From positions 3,737,893 through 3,801,892 of the forward strand of contig JAVLUZ010000223.1 of assembly GCA_036768485.1 (NCBI GenBank): 64,000 bases of DNA. The letters are read 5' to 3'. Shown here in pieces: positions 23,186 through 34,901 of the stretch. The number at the start of each line of letters is the position of its first letter. Positions within the stretch are counted from its first letter, which is position 1. The position numbers and the translations under genes are program-made. This DNA is from Mermis nigrescens (lineage: Eukaryota > Nematoda > Enoplea > Mermithida > Mermithidae). The notes under the pieces are model-generated. The model was not told the origin of the DNA, searched no databases, and worked only from the letters and a program-made list of their open reading frames with translations.

Positions 23186-23360
23186 GTTAAGACATTTTTA
23201 AGATTGTTTCTAAGCAGCGAAATAAGACAGCTTCTAAGGAACTTTAACAATCAAACTAGTTTTTCTGGCAAGTGAATAAAGGCTCGACCAGGTGAAAACG
23301 AGAGGGAGATAAAGGGACCGCTCTTACTGGTCGGACAAGACGGGCTATAGAATAGATATT

Positions 23361-23618
23361 TTGTGCAATTTTTCATCATCCCACACGATTGGCAGCATAA
23401 GTGACATGAACTTCTTGAATTTTCAAATAAAACTTCCTCCGAATTTTCAAGCTATGAGAGTAATAAAGGTTTTAGAAAATTTATTTAAAATTAATTTTAG
23501 ACAATTTATTTCTAATAAGCAAGGATTCAAAAAGGCTAGCTCATTTCCGGAATCGTTTACTGCAGCAAAAACCAACTTAAACCTTATTCAAAAAAGCAAA
23601 ATTAACAGAAACAAATAG
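23361..23618 (+). other. open frame of 85 codons, status unclear
   Basis: Contains MNFLNFQIKLPPNFQAMRVI and KVLENLFKINFRQFISNKQG, ending LIQKSKINRNK. No domain, no splice context and no relatives in the window. May be chance in AT-rich DNA. Confidence 0.15.
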
Positions 23619-23963
23619 ATCTAACGAGTGGCTTACGTTCGCCCCTAATTAAAATATCTTGAGTTTCCCATGATTTATTGATTTGCAGCGAATTCAGAGC
23701 TTCGTGAGATCTAATCGATCTCAAATGAATGAAACTGCATTTGAAAGATAACTGAACTAATTACAATACATAACAAAAGCTGCAATGCCATATCTGCAAC
23801 GCTTAAAATGGCTAATTTAATACGATTGATCTCGCTTAAGAATATGCTCATTCATTCAATAGATGACATATTCATACACGAAAAAATGACACACTTTGGT
23901 TAGACAGAAACACAGCAATACTACAACCGCCAAAAATGCTTGAAATTTAAAAAATAAACATAC

Positions 23964-24191
23964 GTAGTTCGGCGTCTGACGTCTGCAGAACGTTTAAACA
24001 AGACCTGCTTGTTTTGAGAAAGTAGCCTTTCTAAATCAATAAGGGACAAATCAGTTTGCACTGGTTGATCCTTCAATAGAGGTTCCGCAGTTTGGCAAGA
24101 TTTGTCTACCAAGACTTTGGTAATTAATACCGAAACGTTTTCATCAGATCTTGCATTATCAACAGAAGAGGCAGCTGACGGAAGATCAAGT
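23964..24191 (-). CDS. putative internal exon with CQT-type motifs, unidentified
   Basis: Acceptor TGTATCTTTAG precedes 24191 and donor AC|GTATGT follows 23964; 228 nt, phase 2 in and 2 out. The frame reads LDLPSAASSVDNARSDENVS, then VLVDKSCQTAEPLLKDQPVQ, TDLSLIDLERLLSQNKQV and SADVRRR. Repeated CQT/VQTD motifs followed by a Leu-rich helix occur in several coiled-coil centrosome or cytoskeleton proteins, but this is not enough to name it. A MITE starts about 45 bp upstream of the acceptor. Confidence 0.42.
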
Positions 24192-24235
24192 CTAAAGATA
24201 CAGGCTGATTTGAACAGGAACGATGGCCGTCTTAT

Positions 24236-24381
24236 TTTGGGGGGACCAACACCAATTTTTGGGGGACTGAGCCAAAAAATGCCAAAAAATAGCACAAACT
24301 AACGCTTAGAAGTCCTATTTTTCCGATTTTTCTGAATTTTTGGGGGGTCCGAACATCCCCATTCCCCCCAGAGATGCGTGC
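24236..24381 (+). mobile_element. short G-rich MITE (GGGGGACCAACACC family), copy 1
   Basis: From GGGGGGACCAACACCAATTT to GAGATGCGTGCCTG. The reverse complement of the same unit is at 32463-32622. It starts just upstream of the putative exon at 23964-24191. Confidence 0.55.
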
Positions 24382-24669
24382 CTGGATTTGAATGATAGAG
24401 AAGGTTACCTAACAATATCACATGAAGACAGTGACGACATTGGCTTCATGCTGTCAAAAAGGACCACGTATAAATTCTAGAAGAAACCATGTCAAATAAT
24501 GCAATAAAACATGTGTTTGTTTTTTGTGACTACCAATACATTTTTCGTAAAAATGACTCGTTTTTCTCAAAAATCCGAAATTGTGAAAAGATTTCCAATC
24601 CAGTGACTTCTTAATCACAGTTTTATATTCAGATTGCGTCTGCCATAAATTCAAAGCGAGGAAATTGTG

Positions 24670-25012
24670 CGGGTGAAACAAAATAAGCCTTCTAAACTGC
24701 TTTTTATGGGCTCAAAAACGATGAATACGCGTCAAAACACCGTTTATGTCTTTTGTTTTACGTGATAAAGGCACGAAAAAATTTCAAGAAAAGAATAATT
24801 TTATAAAAATCAACGAAATTTAGTCAAAAATGACTCTTTGGCGCGAAGCGTCGGAAAAATAGGCAATTTTATGGACCGGTAAAAACGCTTCAAAAAGGAC
24901 ATTTTTTACGATTTTTTGAAAATCAAGTTCTGGGAGGATTTATTGCGGAAGAGGAGTAAGAAGCTTTCTCGAGGGGTGGAAGGAAGCATTTACCCGAGAA
25001 TATTTATGGTCT
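24670..25012 (+). mobile_element. family-B MITE, decayed copy
   Basis: AAACTGCTTTTTATGGGCTC, ACGCGTCAAAACACCGTTTA, TTTGGCGCGAAGCGTCGG and TCTGGGAGGATT match the family in order. Confidence 0.5.
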
Positions 25013-25788
25013 CCACTACTGAAAACTAGCAGTAAGCATAATAGAATTGGAATAATATTGGGTCACTTAATTATCTCTTTCTAATTAGTGTGACTTACAA
25101 TAAAAGTGACAAAATGACTCGTACCATCAACAAACTTACAGCTAGCTTAAAAATAGATTCCTAATTGAAATGCTCTCGTAAATACGTGTAGCCGAAAATT
25201 CAAAAGGTTTTCATGTCTAAAACCTAGCGTTGTTTAACGTTATTTAAATATCGCCAATTTTTAAAACGTATTGTTTAGCATAACATTCTTCATAAATTTT
25301 TGTATTCTTCACACATTCTAGTAGAGAATTTTGTGCTATGTAAAGCTAAAAATGCAGTTTAAAATTCACAGGCATTAATATTCAGGTCAAAAAACGAAAT
25401 AAACGTTATTTCTAATTTTTCGTTTCGACGGATAAGAATCCAAAGATCCTTTCACAGTGAAAAGTATTCCACCAAAGTTTTAAGAAGAACGCTTCATTAT
25501 CCAGCAACTAACGTTATTATAACGACTAGACCCTAATAAAACCATAGGTCGGGACCCCCTTCCCAACCAAAGAGCCTACCCGTTTCGATCCATAGTTGCG
25601 GAGAGGAGCCAAGCTTCAGTCAAGAAATCGTAATGCAGAATAATAAGCACATCCTCAAACATGCTTAAGGTTGTAATTTCACTAATGACAAATTTGTTTC
25701 AAGTAAATGCGCAACATTAGTACAAATGCTTTAATTTTAAAGCCATCATGTTTTATTTCTGTTTAACTTGTAGAATTCGAAGTCGAAA

Positions 25789-25911
25789 TTACTTTGACGG
25801 ATTCGGCGTTGTTTGTCCCGAAAAATCGCGGAATCGATCATCAACCGACTTGCCTTGGCTCTCAACTTGCTCCCAAAACATTGGGTGATGTGAAAAGTCG
25901 CATAATCGTCG
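25789..25911 (-). CDS. putative 3' exon with stop and nearby poly(A) signal, unidentified
   Basis: After acceptor ATTTGTATAG one frame reads SHHPMFWEQVESQGKSVDDR, FRDFSGQTTPNPSK and stops at 25791-25789; AATAAA lies at 25757-25752. A second frame from the same acceptor (FGSKLRAKASRLMIDSAIFR) is also open, to about 25746. A donor-like AA|GTAATT at the stop could instead make this an internal exon joining 24191 in phase. The frame is therefore not settled. Confidence 0.33.
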   Translation of the reverse strand, partial: RRLCDFSHHPMFWEQVESQGKSVDDRFRDFSGQTTPNPSK

Positions 25912-25999
25912 CTATACAAATCAGTAAAGCACATTGAGACAAAATATTCCAATGAAGTATACGAAAATCAGACGTAATAGTTTACTTTAGGTAACGGAG

Positions 26000-27890
26000 C
26001 TGGCTTGGAAATAAGATTTCAAGGTAAGTATAAAGCCAAGTCACTCATCTTAACAAAAATCAGTTCTCAGAAAAATTCTAAAAAGGACTAATTTTTAGTT
26101 TGCTCGAAGCAATCGCTTAAGTTATCTGATTAATCTTTTTTCACTTTTAGCTTCAATTCCTTCTGAGAAATGATCATTTTTTTTAAAAATTGTATTTCAT
26201 AAACTACTGAATTGCTTATTAGTTTCCAGTATGCCGGACCTTCTACATCTTCATCATATTGTTTTTAATTGTTTAGATAATCTTAGATAGTCATTATGTC
26301 GGCATATTCGTAAACGGTTCTATGATTAATTCAAAATTATGCTGTTGAAATTCCGTGTGCAATGAAATAGTTGAAATAAAATTAATAATTTGTATTTTAA
26401 CCAGTATACTAATAGATTTTCAGCATGTCTGGCCTATAAATATTCTTTGACGTACATTCATTTATGTATGTAGTATATATTTAGGTTGAAAATTAGGTTT
26501 AGGAATTACTTGAACAAATTAAAATTATCAACTTACGTTGACTAGATGGACATGCGTGCATGTTGATTTTTGATGCTTACAACTTGAACATCGCAACACA
26601 GCGAATAGGCACACACGGGCATAGGGAGGGGTGAGTGGGTGCATTACCCCTCCCTATGATTTTGAGAAAACCGTATACTGTCAGGCGATTTTAGTGAAAC
26701 ATATGTTACTGTTGGGAAAATTTTGATTTCATAATGATGGAAAAATACAGCTCAATAAACAAAATAGTACAGTCAACAACCTAACCAGATTAGTGTAAAA
26801 GTGCTAATTTTTCCACAATCTTACACTTTTTATGAATTGTTTGTCTACTTTTTCATATTGATGACTTTCTGTTATTATACAGAATAGGGAATCGTCCACC
26901 TAATACATTGTTTTGAATGGCCATTTTTTCAGAAAAACACATTTTAGAATTGAATTCATCTACAATGCGAAATCAAGAATGCGATTTTAATGTGCTTAAG
27001 CAGATAGCAACATCAATATATTACCTGATAAAAAAGCATGTTAGGTTCTATCTTAACCATGTGACTGTTTTTGAATTTCAGCCCCTCTGGCTATCCCTAC
27101 CTTGCCCACCTATTCGGAATAGGTAAACTCCAATGCCTCAGGCCAAAAATATGATGGCGAAATTTTTGATTGAAAAAATTGCGATGGTCAGAGAGAAGAG
27201 AGATCACTTTTCAATCAAATTTGACCCTTGAAAACGAACGTTCACTGGTAATTTTAGGTAATTTTTAAACATTAGTAAAACGTAAGTATACGGACACGTT
27301 CCTTAAACACGACTTAAAATCAACGTTATGCCTCCTAACGACAATTATAAATCAGCGCGAAAAAATTTAAATTATGTTTTCTCCAATAAAATGAACATTT
27401 TAATTATTATTATTACTTAATTATTCTCATTAATGAAACTAATATTCGGATGATTATCAGTAGAACGTCGTGGATTTATAAATTTTCCTTTTATTATATC
27501 CATCCATCATCCCCAATCCCCACATTCTTCACATGCTAATGTAATGAGGGCAAATCATTTCCGCAGATTTTCAACGTTATATTTACGTCAGTCACATAAA
27601 AGATGAGTAAAATATGACTAGCTGTAAATAGCAAGTTGTGATCAAATAATATTTCACGTTAACAAATTCTGTCGTTTTCTAAACTATACATTTCTGAGGC
27701 AAAAATCATTATTTTCATCGAATGTAACGAAAGTTGATAAAACCACGTTATTTTGACACGATGAAATTGACAAATATCTAAGACAAGTTACGAAAATTAT
27801 TCTGCTGAGCAATAAGTTTTTTCATGTTCACGATCCGTTTTTCCGACTCAACTGAAATCTTAATCACAAAAACGATGTTTAATTTAGTCA
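26000..27890. other. stretch without recognised genes
   Basis: Holds the ATAGGGAGGGG/CCCCTCCCTAT hairpin repeat at 26615-26660; otherwise AT-rich with no exon I can support. Confidence 0.4.
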
Positions 27891-28039
27891 TTGAATCCTC
27901 GTTTTATTATTATTCACGAAATATGCGCACCGATTTTCTTATAAACATGACGGCGCGTTCAAGAAGGAAAAAGGAAACTTTTCTTGTAGGAAAATGAGGC
28001 AAGACCCAAAACGAGCGAAATTCATAACTTTTATCATAC

Positions 28040-28125
28040 AAGGGGTTTAAATCATCCAAAAAATCCAAATTATTCTTTTCATCCAAATTCGAGTTTTGCC
28101 TATACACCAGATCCGTGTTTTCCCG
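28040..28125 (-). CDS. putative internal exon, unidentified
   Basis: It starts after TATTCAAG and reads RENTDLVYRQNSNLDEKNNL, DFLDDLNP. A possible donor GTATGA follows 28040 (phase 2 out), but the frame stays open to 27910, so the 3' boundary is uncertain. Incoming phase 0 agrees with the exon at 28335-28425. No family recognised. Confidence 0.33.
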
Positions 28126-28334
28126 CTTGAATACCGCATAATGGGCGTATTAAAATTTTTGCGCTTTCAACAGTTTTAAGGCCATATGGGATAAATAAAA
28201 CTCATGGCTTATTCAAATACTGAGTGAGTTATTTGCCCCTAACAATCAATTTTTCGGCGGTTTCCGACTTTTACAAATTTTTTGGCCCCACAATTATGAC
28301 ACTGCCCATGTAGGTACATATGCGATGTACCTAC

Positions 28335-28425
28335 CTTTCTGGAAATGTCTACTGGATTATTTTCTCCAACGCTTGTTGACGCTACCGAACCAATCGGAGA
28401 TAGCTGAGTTTTTGCAGCGTCGTTT
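28335..28425 (-). CDS. putative internal exon, unidentified
   Basis: Acceptor TTGTTTTTCAG and donor AAG|GTAGGT are both good. The frame reads NDAAKTQLSPIGSVASTSVG, ENNPVDISRK; Ser/Thr-rich and probably disordered. It needs one base of incoming phase, which the candidate first exon (31176-31256, phase 0) does not provide, so an exon may be missing between them. Confidence 0.36.
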
Positions 28426-28459
28426 CTGAAAAACAAATGTAAACTAGCACATATACTTT

Positions 28460-29036
28460 GTCACGCCCGATAGTGGTCAATATATAATAATCGTAATAAT
28501 ATAATGTACTTTTTCATACTAGGTTACTCCGCGTGTCTATTTGCATGTCTGTCGAGCCCTTTATAATAATAGGTACTATACGTTAAGATCAGTATACACT
28601 TAACCCACTTAGCGGGCTGACCATGTGTTCGTTGTATAGTCACCAGCTGGGACTGAGCTGTCCTTATGGGAATCGTGTAGCTACTTATAATTATGGCGCA
28701 TACACGTATATAAAACCGGTGCTATTGGGCGAACCCGATAGCCTCTATCAGCGCTGACACCTCACTTAGCAGTTTTACGTGCTGGGCTCGGACCGAACCC
28801 TTCAGTTGTTATGTCTCTTCGTTATATGCGTTGAATTCATGTTGTTCTAACATGCGCATCAGGTGTCAATAGATTACTGTAGTAGCGTGTCGCGTTTTAC
28901 CTGACATCTCCTTCCTTAGCTCTGATCGTCCTCAATCAATAGTAGCTGCTACAGACTCCACAAGATATGTGACTATCACACCGCTGCCATCAAATTTGTC
29001 ACGCCAGGTAGTGGTCAATATATAATAATCGTAGTG
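28460..29036 (+). mobile_element. LTR-like unit followed by the start of a second copy
   Basis: TGTCACGCC...TAGTGGTC and AATATATAATAATCGTA occur at 28460-28498 and again at 28997-29036. The 537-bp unit starts with TG, carries a TATATAAAA box (about 28709) and a transcription-start-like GC-rich stretch, as solo LTRs do. No retroviral-type genes flank it. Superfamily not assignable. Confidence 0.45.
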
Positions 29037-29383
29037 TATCACTTATTTTAAATTGATGATCGCCAACAATTCAATTCTCATGGTTTACCGAATTCTGGGG
29101 TCTCTCGGATTCTATGAGTCCAGCCAAACCCCCACCCCCGAGATCCTCACACCCGTATGTGATCACGTAATTACAATGTATGTTCATTGTTAATGTACAC
29201 ATGAAAACTATGTATATATCCGTACAATTTCGATATCACATTTTCAGATCATCGCTCATCCTTTTATAACAATGTGGACAGTTACTGATAGCAAACAAAT
29301 TTGCTATAAATTGCATTGATGTTTCATTTTTAAGGCGATATAGGTTAACTTCATCAGGACGCCAAATACCTATCTATAAGTCC

Positions 29384-29447
29384 TAGCACTGTTTTTCTTT
29401 TTTATTCGGGATAAAGATTTTGAGGCTCGTAAAAAGATTATCGGAGT
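29384..29447 (+). mobile_element. CACTG repeat, left part, split by a hAT MITE
   Basis: CACTGTTTTTCTTTTTTATT then GGGATAAAGATTTTGAGGCT; continues after the MITE at 29645 (AATCTTGGTACGTCTTTG). Matches 42796 onward. Confidence 0.5.
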
Positions 29448-29636
29448 CAGTGGCGGATCCAGGATTTTCCTAAGGGAGGCGGTCTCCCTATGGGGGGGGG
29501 GCGGAACCCTGACTTGGGCTGGGCGGAAAAACTAGCTGTTTTAACCCAAAAATCGCTAAAAATCGCTCAAAAATCCTTAATTTTGCGCACTATTTTGGGC
29601 CAATAGGGGGCGGCCGCCCCCCTAAATCCGCCCCTG
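29448..29636. mobile_element. hAT MITE, family CAGKGGCGGAT, nested in a CACTG repeat
   Basis: Begins CAGTGGCGGATCCAGG and ends AATCCGCCCCTG; perfect 8-bp duplication ATCGGAGT at 29440-29447 and 29637-29644. Opposite orientation to the 15.7 and 18.2 kb copies. Confidence 0.87.
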
Positions 29637-30550
29637 ATCGGAGTAATCTTGGTACGTCTTTGTAAACAATGTCTAGGCAGATTTTGGCCGATTTTAGGTT
29701 GTATAAAGAAAAATCAAAGTTTCTGTACAAAAACGAAAACATTGAGTCCTGGTTACTACCCAAAAAATTCAAAAAGCATTTTAATTGAAGGATAGTGACT
29801 CAAAATTTGGAATGGAGCGTTTGAATTGGCAAATAACATTTAAAGAAATAGCTGGACGAACAAACATAAGAAAATCTTGCCATTTTTAGAAAATTTAAAA
29901 AAATTTTAGAAGATAAAGCCTGATTAGTATTAAAACTACTGGTGTTGCAACGTAGCCAATGTTCCCTTCCTCGTATTTATACATATTAGCATTGCAATAC
30001 AATTTGGTGCGGATAATGGTTAATAACTAAAGATTATCTAACTGAGCAGACAACCAAATATTTGGCATAATCCACATTTTCATCTCACCTATTAGTCAGT
30101 CTAGACGTATATAAACGATTAGTCCTTAGTTTCAGCATTGCTCGGGAATCCGGATTTATGGCGTCGTGAGAAAATTCTCTGAGTCGACGTTTGAGGCAAT
30201 ATTCGATCTATATAAGCAATTTGAGAATCAACTATTTAAAGAACAAAACTTGTAGTTTAGATACCTGTTTTACAGATATTTAATACACAAAAGGAGCAGA
30301 AGATCAACTAAAAATTTATCACAATTGGAGAAAAGAACACCGGTTATCTTTATTGTTACTACTCAAGGAAAAAATGGTCGTATTTAATTTTTGGGGCATT
30401 TGCAACCCATCTCAGCATGGATGCAAGCCCATATGTGTACGGGGGCATTAGTATTCGGCGATTTTTGGATCTACGGAATATTCTCTGCATCATTTTTAAA
30501 GATAAAGGCGGAAGTAATTAATCAAAAAGTGTCTAAAATTGTGTAAAAAT

Positions 30551-30887
30551 CATAGGCGTAGCCAGGACTTTCGCCAGCGGGGAATCCAAAGAATTTTTTC
30601 ACCTAAAATACCCATAAAAACGGGCGGAGGCCGTTAAATAAGGTAATTTTTATGCTTTTTACATCGTCCTACACTATTAAGGCAATGCAAAATTTAAATT
30701 TTTTTAATTTTTTGCATTTCTAACGAAAAAACACTTATTATGCGCGAAGCGCTAATTTTTTTGACTGTTCCTGCAATGAAACGATAGAAACTGCCAAAAG
30801 ACAGAAGAAATCTGCTCAGTTCTTACACATGTCGACGAAATTTTCTTGAAGGGGGAATTCCCCTCCCCCTCTTTGGCTACGCCAGTG
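30551..30887. mobile_element. hAT-type MITE, TIR GGCGTAGCCAGG
   Basis: Ends CATAGGCGTAGCCAGG and TTGGCTACGCCAGTG, as in the 19.3-kb element but 337 bp. Flanking GTAAAAAT and GTAAGAAA match at 6 of 8. Contains GCGCGAAGCGC. Confidence 0.7.
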
Positions 30888-31175
30888 GTAAGAAAAGATG
30901 GTCTTAAAAATCAATTTCTCACCAAATCGATCAATTTCTATATTTGATATAGTTCGAGGCGACATAATGCAATAAAAATAGGTTAGAAATGCTAAAAACA
31001 GCCTTATCACATGAAAGCGTTTTTTGCAGGCTATTTTGACTATTTTTGTAATTTGATTTACAAAAAAAGCGTGAACACTTAATTTGGATTTCTTGGATTT
31101 TACCCCTGCCGATATTGACCATGTTACATCTATGCACGAGTCTACATGGGTACGATAATAAATTGTGATATTAAC

Positions 31176-31256
31176 CTGTTCTTGCCTATTCTTCCGAAGG
31201 ATTTCAGCTGCTGTGCTTTTCTTGTAACGTCTTTTATATTCTGATTCTCGTAGCAT
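31176..31256 (-). CDS. putative first coding exon, unidentified
   Basis: ATG at 31256 opens MLRESEYKRRYKKSTAAEIL, RKNRQEQ and ends at donor CAG|GTTAAT. A short basic N-terminus with SEYKRRY loosely recalls the SEYxRxF motif of MDM1-type microtubule-binding proteins, but one motif is not an identification. Reading past the donor runs into repeat DNA. Confidence 0.33.
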
Positions 31257-32317
31257 CTAAGTTTTTGTTAACACTAAGGACTCTTTATCTTGAAATGCAT
31301 TCAAATCAAATCAAAATCGAAATTATTGCTGGAAAAAACAAAACAAGTGCAATAGCGAATTACGATAGAAAACGAAAACGCGAATAATCGTGAAGCGGAC
31401 GAATAGCAGCAATGGGACCTGCGACAGGTAAAAAATTATAATTTTCGTGCCTGTCCCATGACAGATCTACAAAATCAATGCTGCTAATTAGTGATTATCT
31501 GTGTATTACACCTAATTATTGTAATTAATTATTAAATGAAATAATTATTTAATCATAATTATATTAATTGAACATAATTATTAATGATGTTGCAATGCTT
31601 GCCAATGTTGCCCTTTACCTAAAAATTAGACGACACTGTTACCGAATATCCAGTATCCACTGCCTTACCATTGCTGATAACTTTGGCATTCCTACGTTTA
31701 GCTGACACCTACCTTTTGTGTGTGCAATTATTTCGCTAGCAGTAAGCGCAAGTAGAAGCGCTTGGTCGCGGTTTCCTTAAGTTTTCGAATGCGCTGATTC
31801 TATCGGTGACATTTTTAAAGTACAAAGTTCAGCGCATAAGCGAGTAATAGCCTCAGCATGATAAAAAATATAATACGTATGGACAACTGTGTAAGCAGGA
31901 TGCTAGTATCAATCAGAATTCTCAAGTCTGGGGAATGGCTCTAAACATTCACTGGGTTGTTGTTTCGAATGTCCTAGGCTTAGGCTTTGTTATGTCCATT
32001 CACATCAGTGCCAGCGCACGGGCTAAGCTTGTGATAAAGGGGCGAAATCGCATTGCATTGACGTCATTTTATTGTTTTTACTTTGATTTTTTCTTTATTT
32101 CAATTTGACCATATTTGTATTGTTTTAATTCCGTCTCTGTCGCAATAAACTCTTTCTTTCTTTCTTAAAGTTGTGAAGCGACTGGACCATGTTTTGACCC
32201 ATTAATGCCTTAGGTTTAGCCCATGTCTGACACCAATCTAAATTCTCAAGCAACATCACAAACCTTATGATCGGTATTAATACAAAAACTCATTAATAAA
32301 GCCTCCTCCAATATCGA

Positions 32318-32402
32318 TGTAAACTGGCCTTCGTTGATTGGTGAAGACATCGGATTTTGAATCAAGAGGTCCACAGTTCGAGTCCAGCAAGCAGTATCTT
32401 TT
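32318..32402 (+). repeat. tRNA-like SINE segment
   Basis: Box-A-like TTGATTGGTGAAGAC and box-B-like AGTTCGAGTCC lie 36 bp apart around TTTTGAA, which would be a Gln(TTG)-type anticodon loop. Acceptor arms do not pair well, so this is a tRNA-derived repeat or pseudogene rather than a working tRNA. Confidence 0.4.
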
Positions 32403-32462
32403 TGTTCTTTCATCAAACGAAGTCGGGCCTATGCCCTTGCCTATAACACGAAAACATTGATA

Positions 32463-32622
32463 GTCAGGCACGTATCTCTAGGGGTAATGGGGGATTCGGA
32501 ACCCCCGAAATTCATAAAAATCCGAAAGAGAGGACTTCTTAAACGTTATTTTGTGCTATTTTTGGCCTTTTTAGGCTTGGTTACCACTAAAAATTGGTGT
32601 TGGTCCCCCGAAAATAGGACCG
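32463..32622 (-). mobile_element. short G-rich MITE, copy 2
   Basis: GGCACGTATCTCTAGGGG at the left and TTGGTGTTGGTCCCCCG at the right, the inverse of the 24.2-kb copy; it lies inside the 31.7-32.7 kb inverted repeat pair. Confidence 0.55.
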
Positions 32623-33253
32623 CCAGCTACGTGCCCGTGGAAAGTACATAGGCATACGCACAAAAGGTAGGTGTCAACCGAACGCAGGAATGCCCATGAC
32701 TTCATCCCGCTCCTCCGAATTTCCTATAGTTTATTTAGTAATAAAATTTTTGTCTTGTATTCTAATTATAATTCTTCTCTTCTTATTATATGTATAAATT
32801 TCGTGTATTTTTCTGGACAATAAACATTTCGGCTAAACTTTACTATATGGTGTGAACGGAAAACTTGCAGATGTGCGTGGAAAGGAACGATATTGATTGA
32901 AATGAGGAGGGCATGCATAAAGAAAGTGCGGAAAAAATTTTATCAAAAACGGACCAATATTGGTGAAGATAGAGTTACTCAGGATATAGCTACATTTAAA
33001 GTGAGGTATTTTACAGTTTACCAAAAATGTTCCGACTTTGGGCTGAAAACATATGTACCTATCTGACATCTTCAAGATAGATGATTACGAAAAAATAACT
33101 TTTATTTTACGGAAAAAAATTTTGTTTGAAAATTTTTAAATTTGAAAAAACAATTTTTGCATATTCTTTCTGTCTAGATAATGTAAAAATTCAAGTTTCT
33201 GCTTAAATGACGCTTAGGCTTAGGCTTAGTTTATCTGAGAGGTCACTCCCGCT

Positions 33254-33350
33254 TAGGTCGAGGTATATATAGATGCTTAGGTCAACGTATAGATGCTTGG
33301 TCGATGTATAGATGCTCAGGTCGATGTATAGATGCTTAGGTCGACCTAAG
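33254..33350 (+). repeat. 20-bp tandem repeat
   Basis: About five imperfect units of TAGATGCTTAGGTCGATGTA; the last ends in the palindrome TTAGGTCGACCTAA. Confidence 0.8.
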
Positions 33351-34221
33351 TTGGGTGCATGTTAATCTGAATTCCACTGTTTGAATCTTCAAATGGTTGA
33401 AACTTTAAGATAATCCAAAAATGCTGTTTGAATCGTATTTAAGTAGAAATCTTTAACTGGTTGTAAACAATGCTAAAAATAGTGAAATTAAAAAAATTCT
33501 TGAAAATTTGGGCAAAAATTACAAAACAATTTTTCTTTAATCATGGTTTCCACGCAGTATAACTTAATTCTTTGTAATCTACGACCTTGAAAATGGCAGG
33601 AAAATATTAATTAGTAAAAATTGGAAACCTTTGATAAACTGCTAAAATTCCTTTAAGTGGCGCAAAATGGTGAATGTCGAAGTACCTATGATGTTTGAAG
33701 TACCGTAACTCCGTGAGTTTTGTATGGATTTGGTTTATTATTTTTTTCCGCGTCTTTTAGTGACACAAAGTATCGTTTTTGCGCAATAGTATGGCAGTTC
33801 TGCAGGAATGGCGCAAAATCGGTTCACACCATATTCTTCAAAAACTCCAACATTTCCTTGTCTTGTCTTGTTTTGTTTTTCATCTTTCAGCAGGCAAGTT
33901 TTTAATTCGTCTTTCTAGTTAGCTAACTCGTTTTCTTATCTTATCTGGGCATGTTCAGTGTTGCCAGATCGAAATTTAAAAAACAGTCAAATGTTCCTTA
34001 AAAAAACTGCCACTTATGACCGAAAAACTACCAGAAAAATTCCGGATTCCAAAGTACATCTTTGACGTTACAGAAGTTGTTCAGACGGCATTCCTGTAGG
34101 TTGTTATAATTGTAGAGCCGGTGTTGACTAAATTCCAAACGGCTTAAACATCAATAACGAGTAAGTATAACATTAAATCAGTCCGGCACGGAGCGCCGAA
34201 AACTTTGGTATTTTACCTTTC

Positions 34222-34705
34222 CAGGGCCCGGTTTCAACATAAGTTTACGAGTCCTAAGAGTCCTACGAGTTCCGTTTTACGGGAAAATCGGGTTTCATCA
34301 TCTTTTTACGAGTTACGAATTACGACTACGAGTTACGAGTAACGAGCAACGGGTTAAGAGTTCGTATTACGAGGGTTTCACCAGGGTTTCCGTAGGACTC
34401 ATAAAAACTCATTCTTTACGAGTACTTTTTGGACCTTTTTACGAGTACTCGTAATAAAATGTATATCTTTTGTGTTGCGCATGAGATTCATCGTTAGTCA
34501 TTGTCTCGGTTTAAACAGCATAATTATGTAACTAATTGCGGATTTTATGCCGCTCGATAGAAAAAAACAGAAAGTGTTAAGAAATGTTGGGGATTTAGTC
34601 AACAAGAATTAATAAGCTTCTCAGAAAATTCATAACTTTGAATAAAAAGGAAAATAATAATATTAGTAATAATAATGACGATAATAACAATCATTATAAT
34701 AATAA

Positions 34706-34787
<82 letters not shown>

Positions 34788-34818
34788 AATATTAATAATA
34801 ATAATAATTATTATTATT

Positions 34819-34901
<83 letters not shown>

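Larger units (their letters stand above)
31687..32697. mobile_element. element with about 40-bp inverted ends
   Basis: GGCATTCCTACGTTTAGCTG and ACACCTACCTTTTGTG at the left return inverted at 32658-32697 (CACAAAAGGTAGGTGTCA ... GCAGGAATGCC). Inside: a CTTAGGCTTAGGCTT repeat piece, a (TTTC)n tail at 32152-32165, a tRNA-like segment and a G-rich MITE. Confidence 0.55.
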
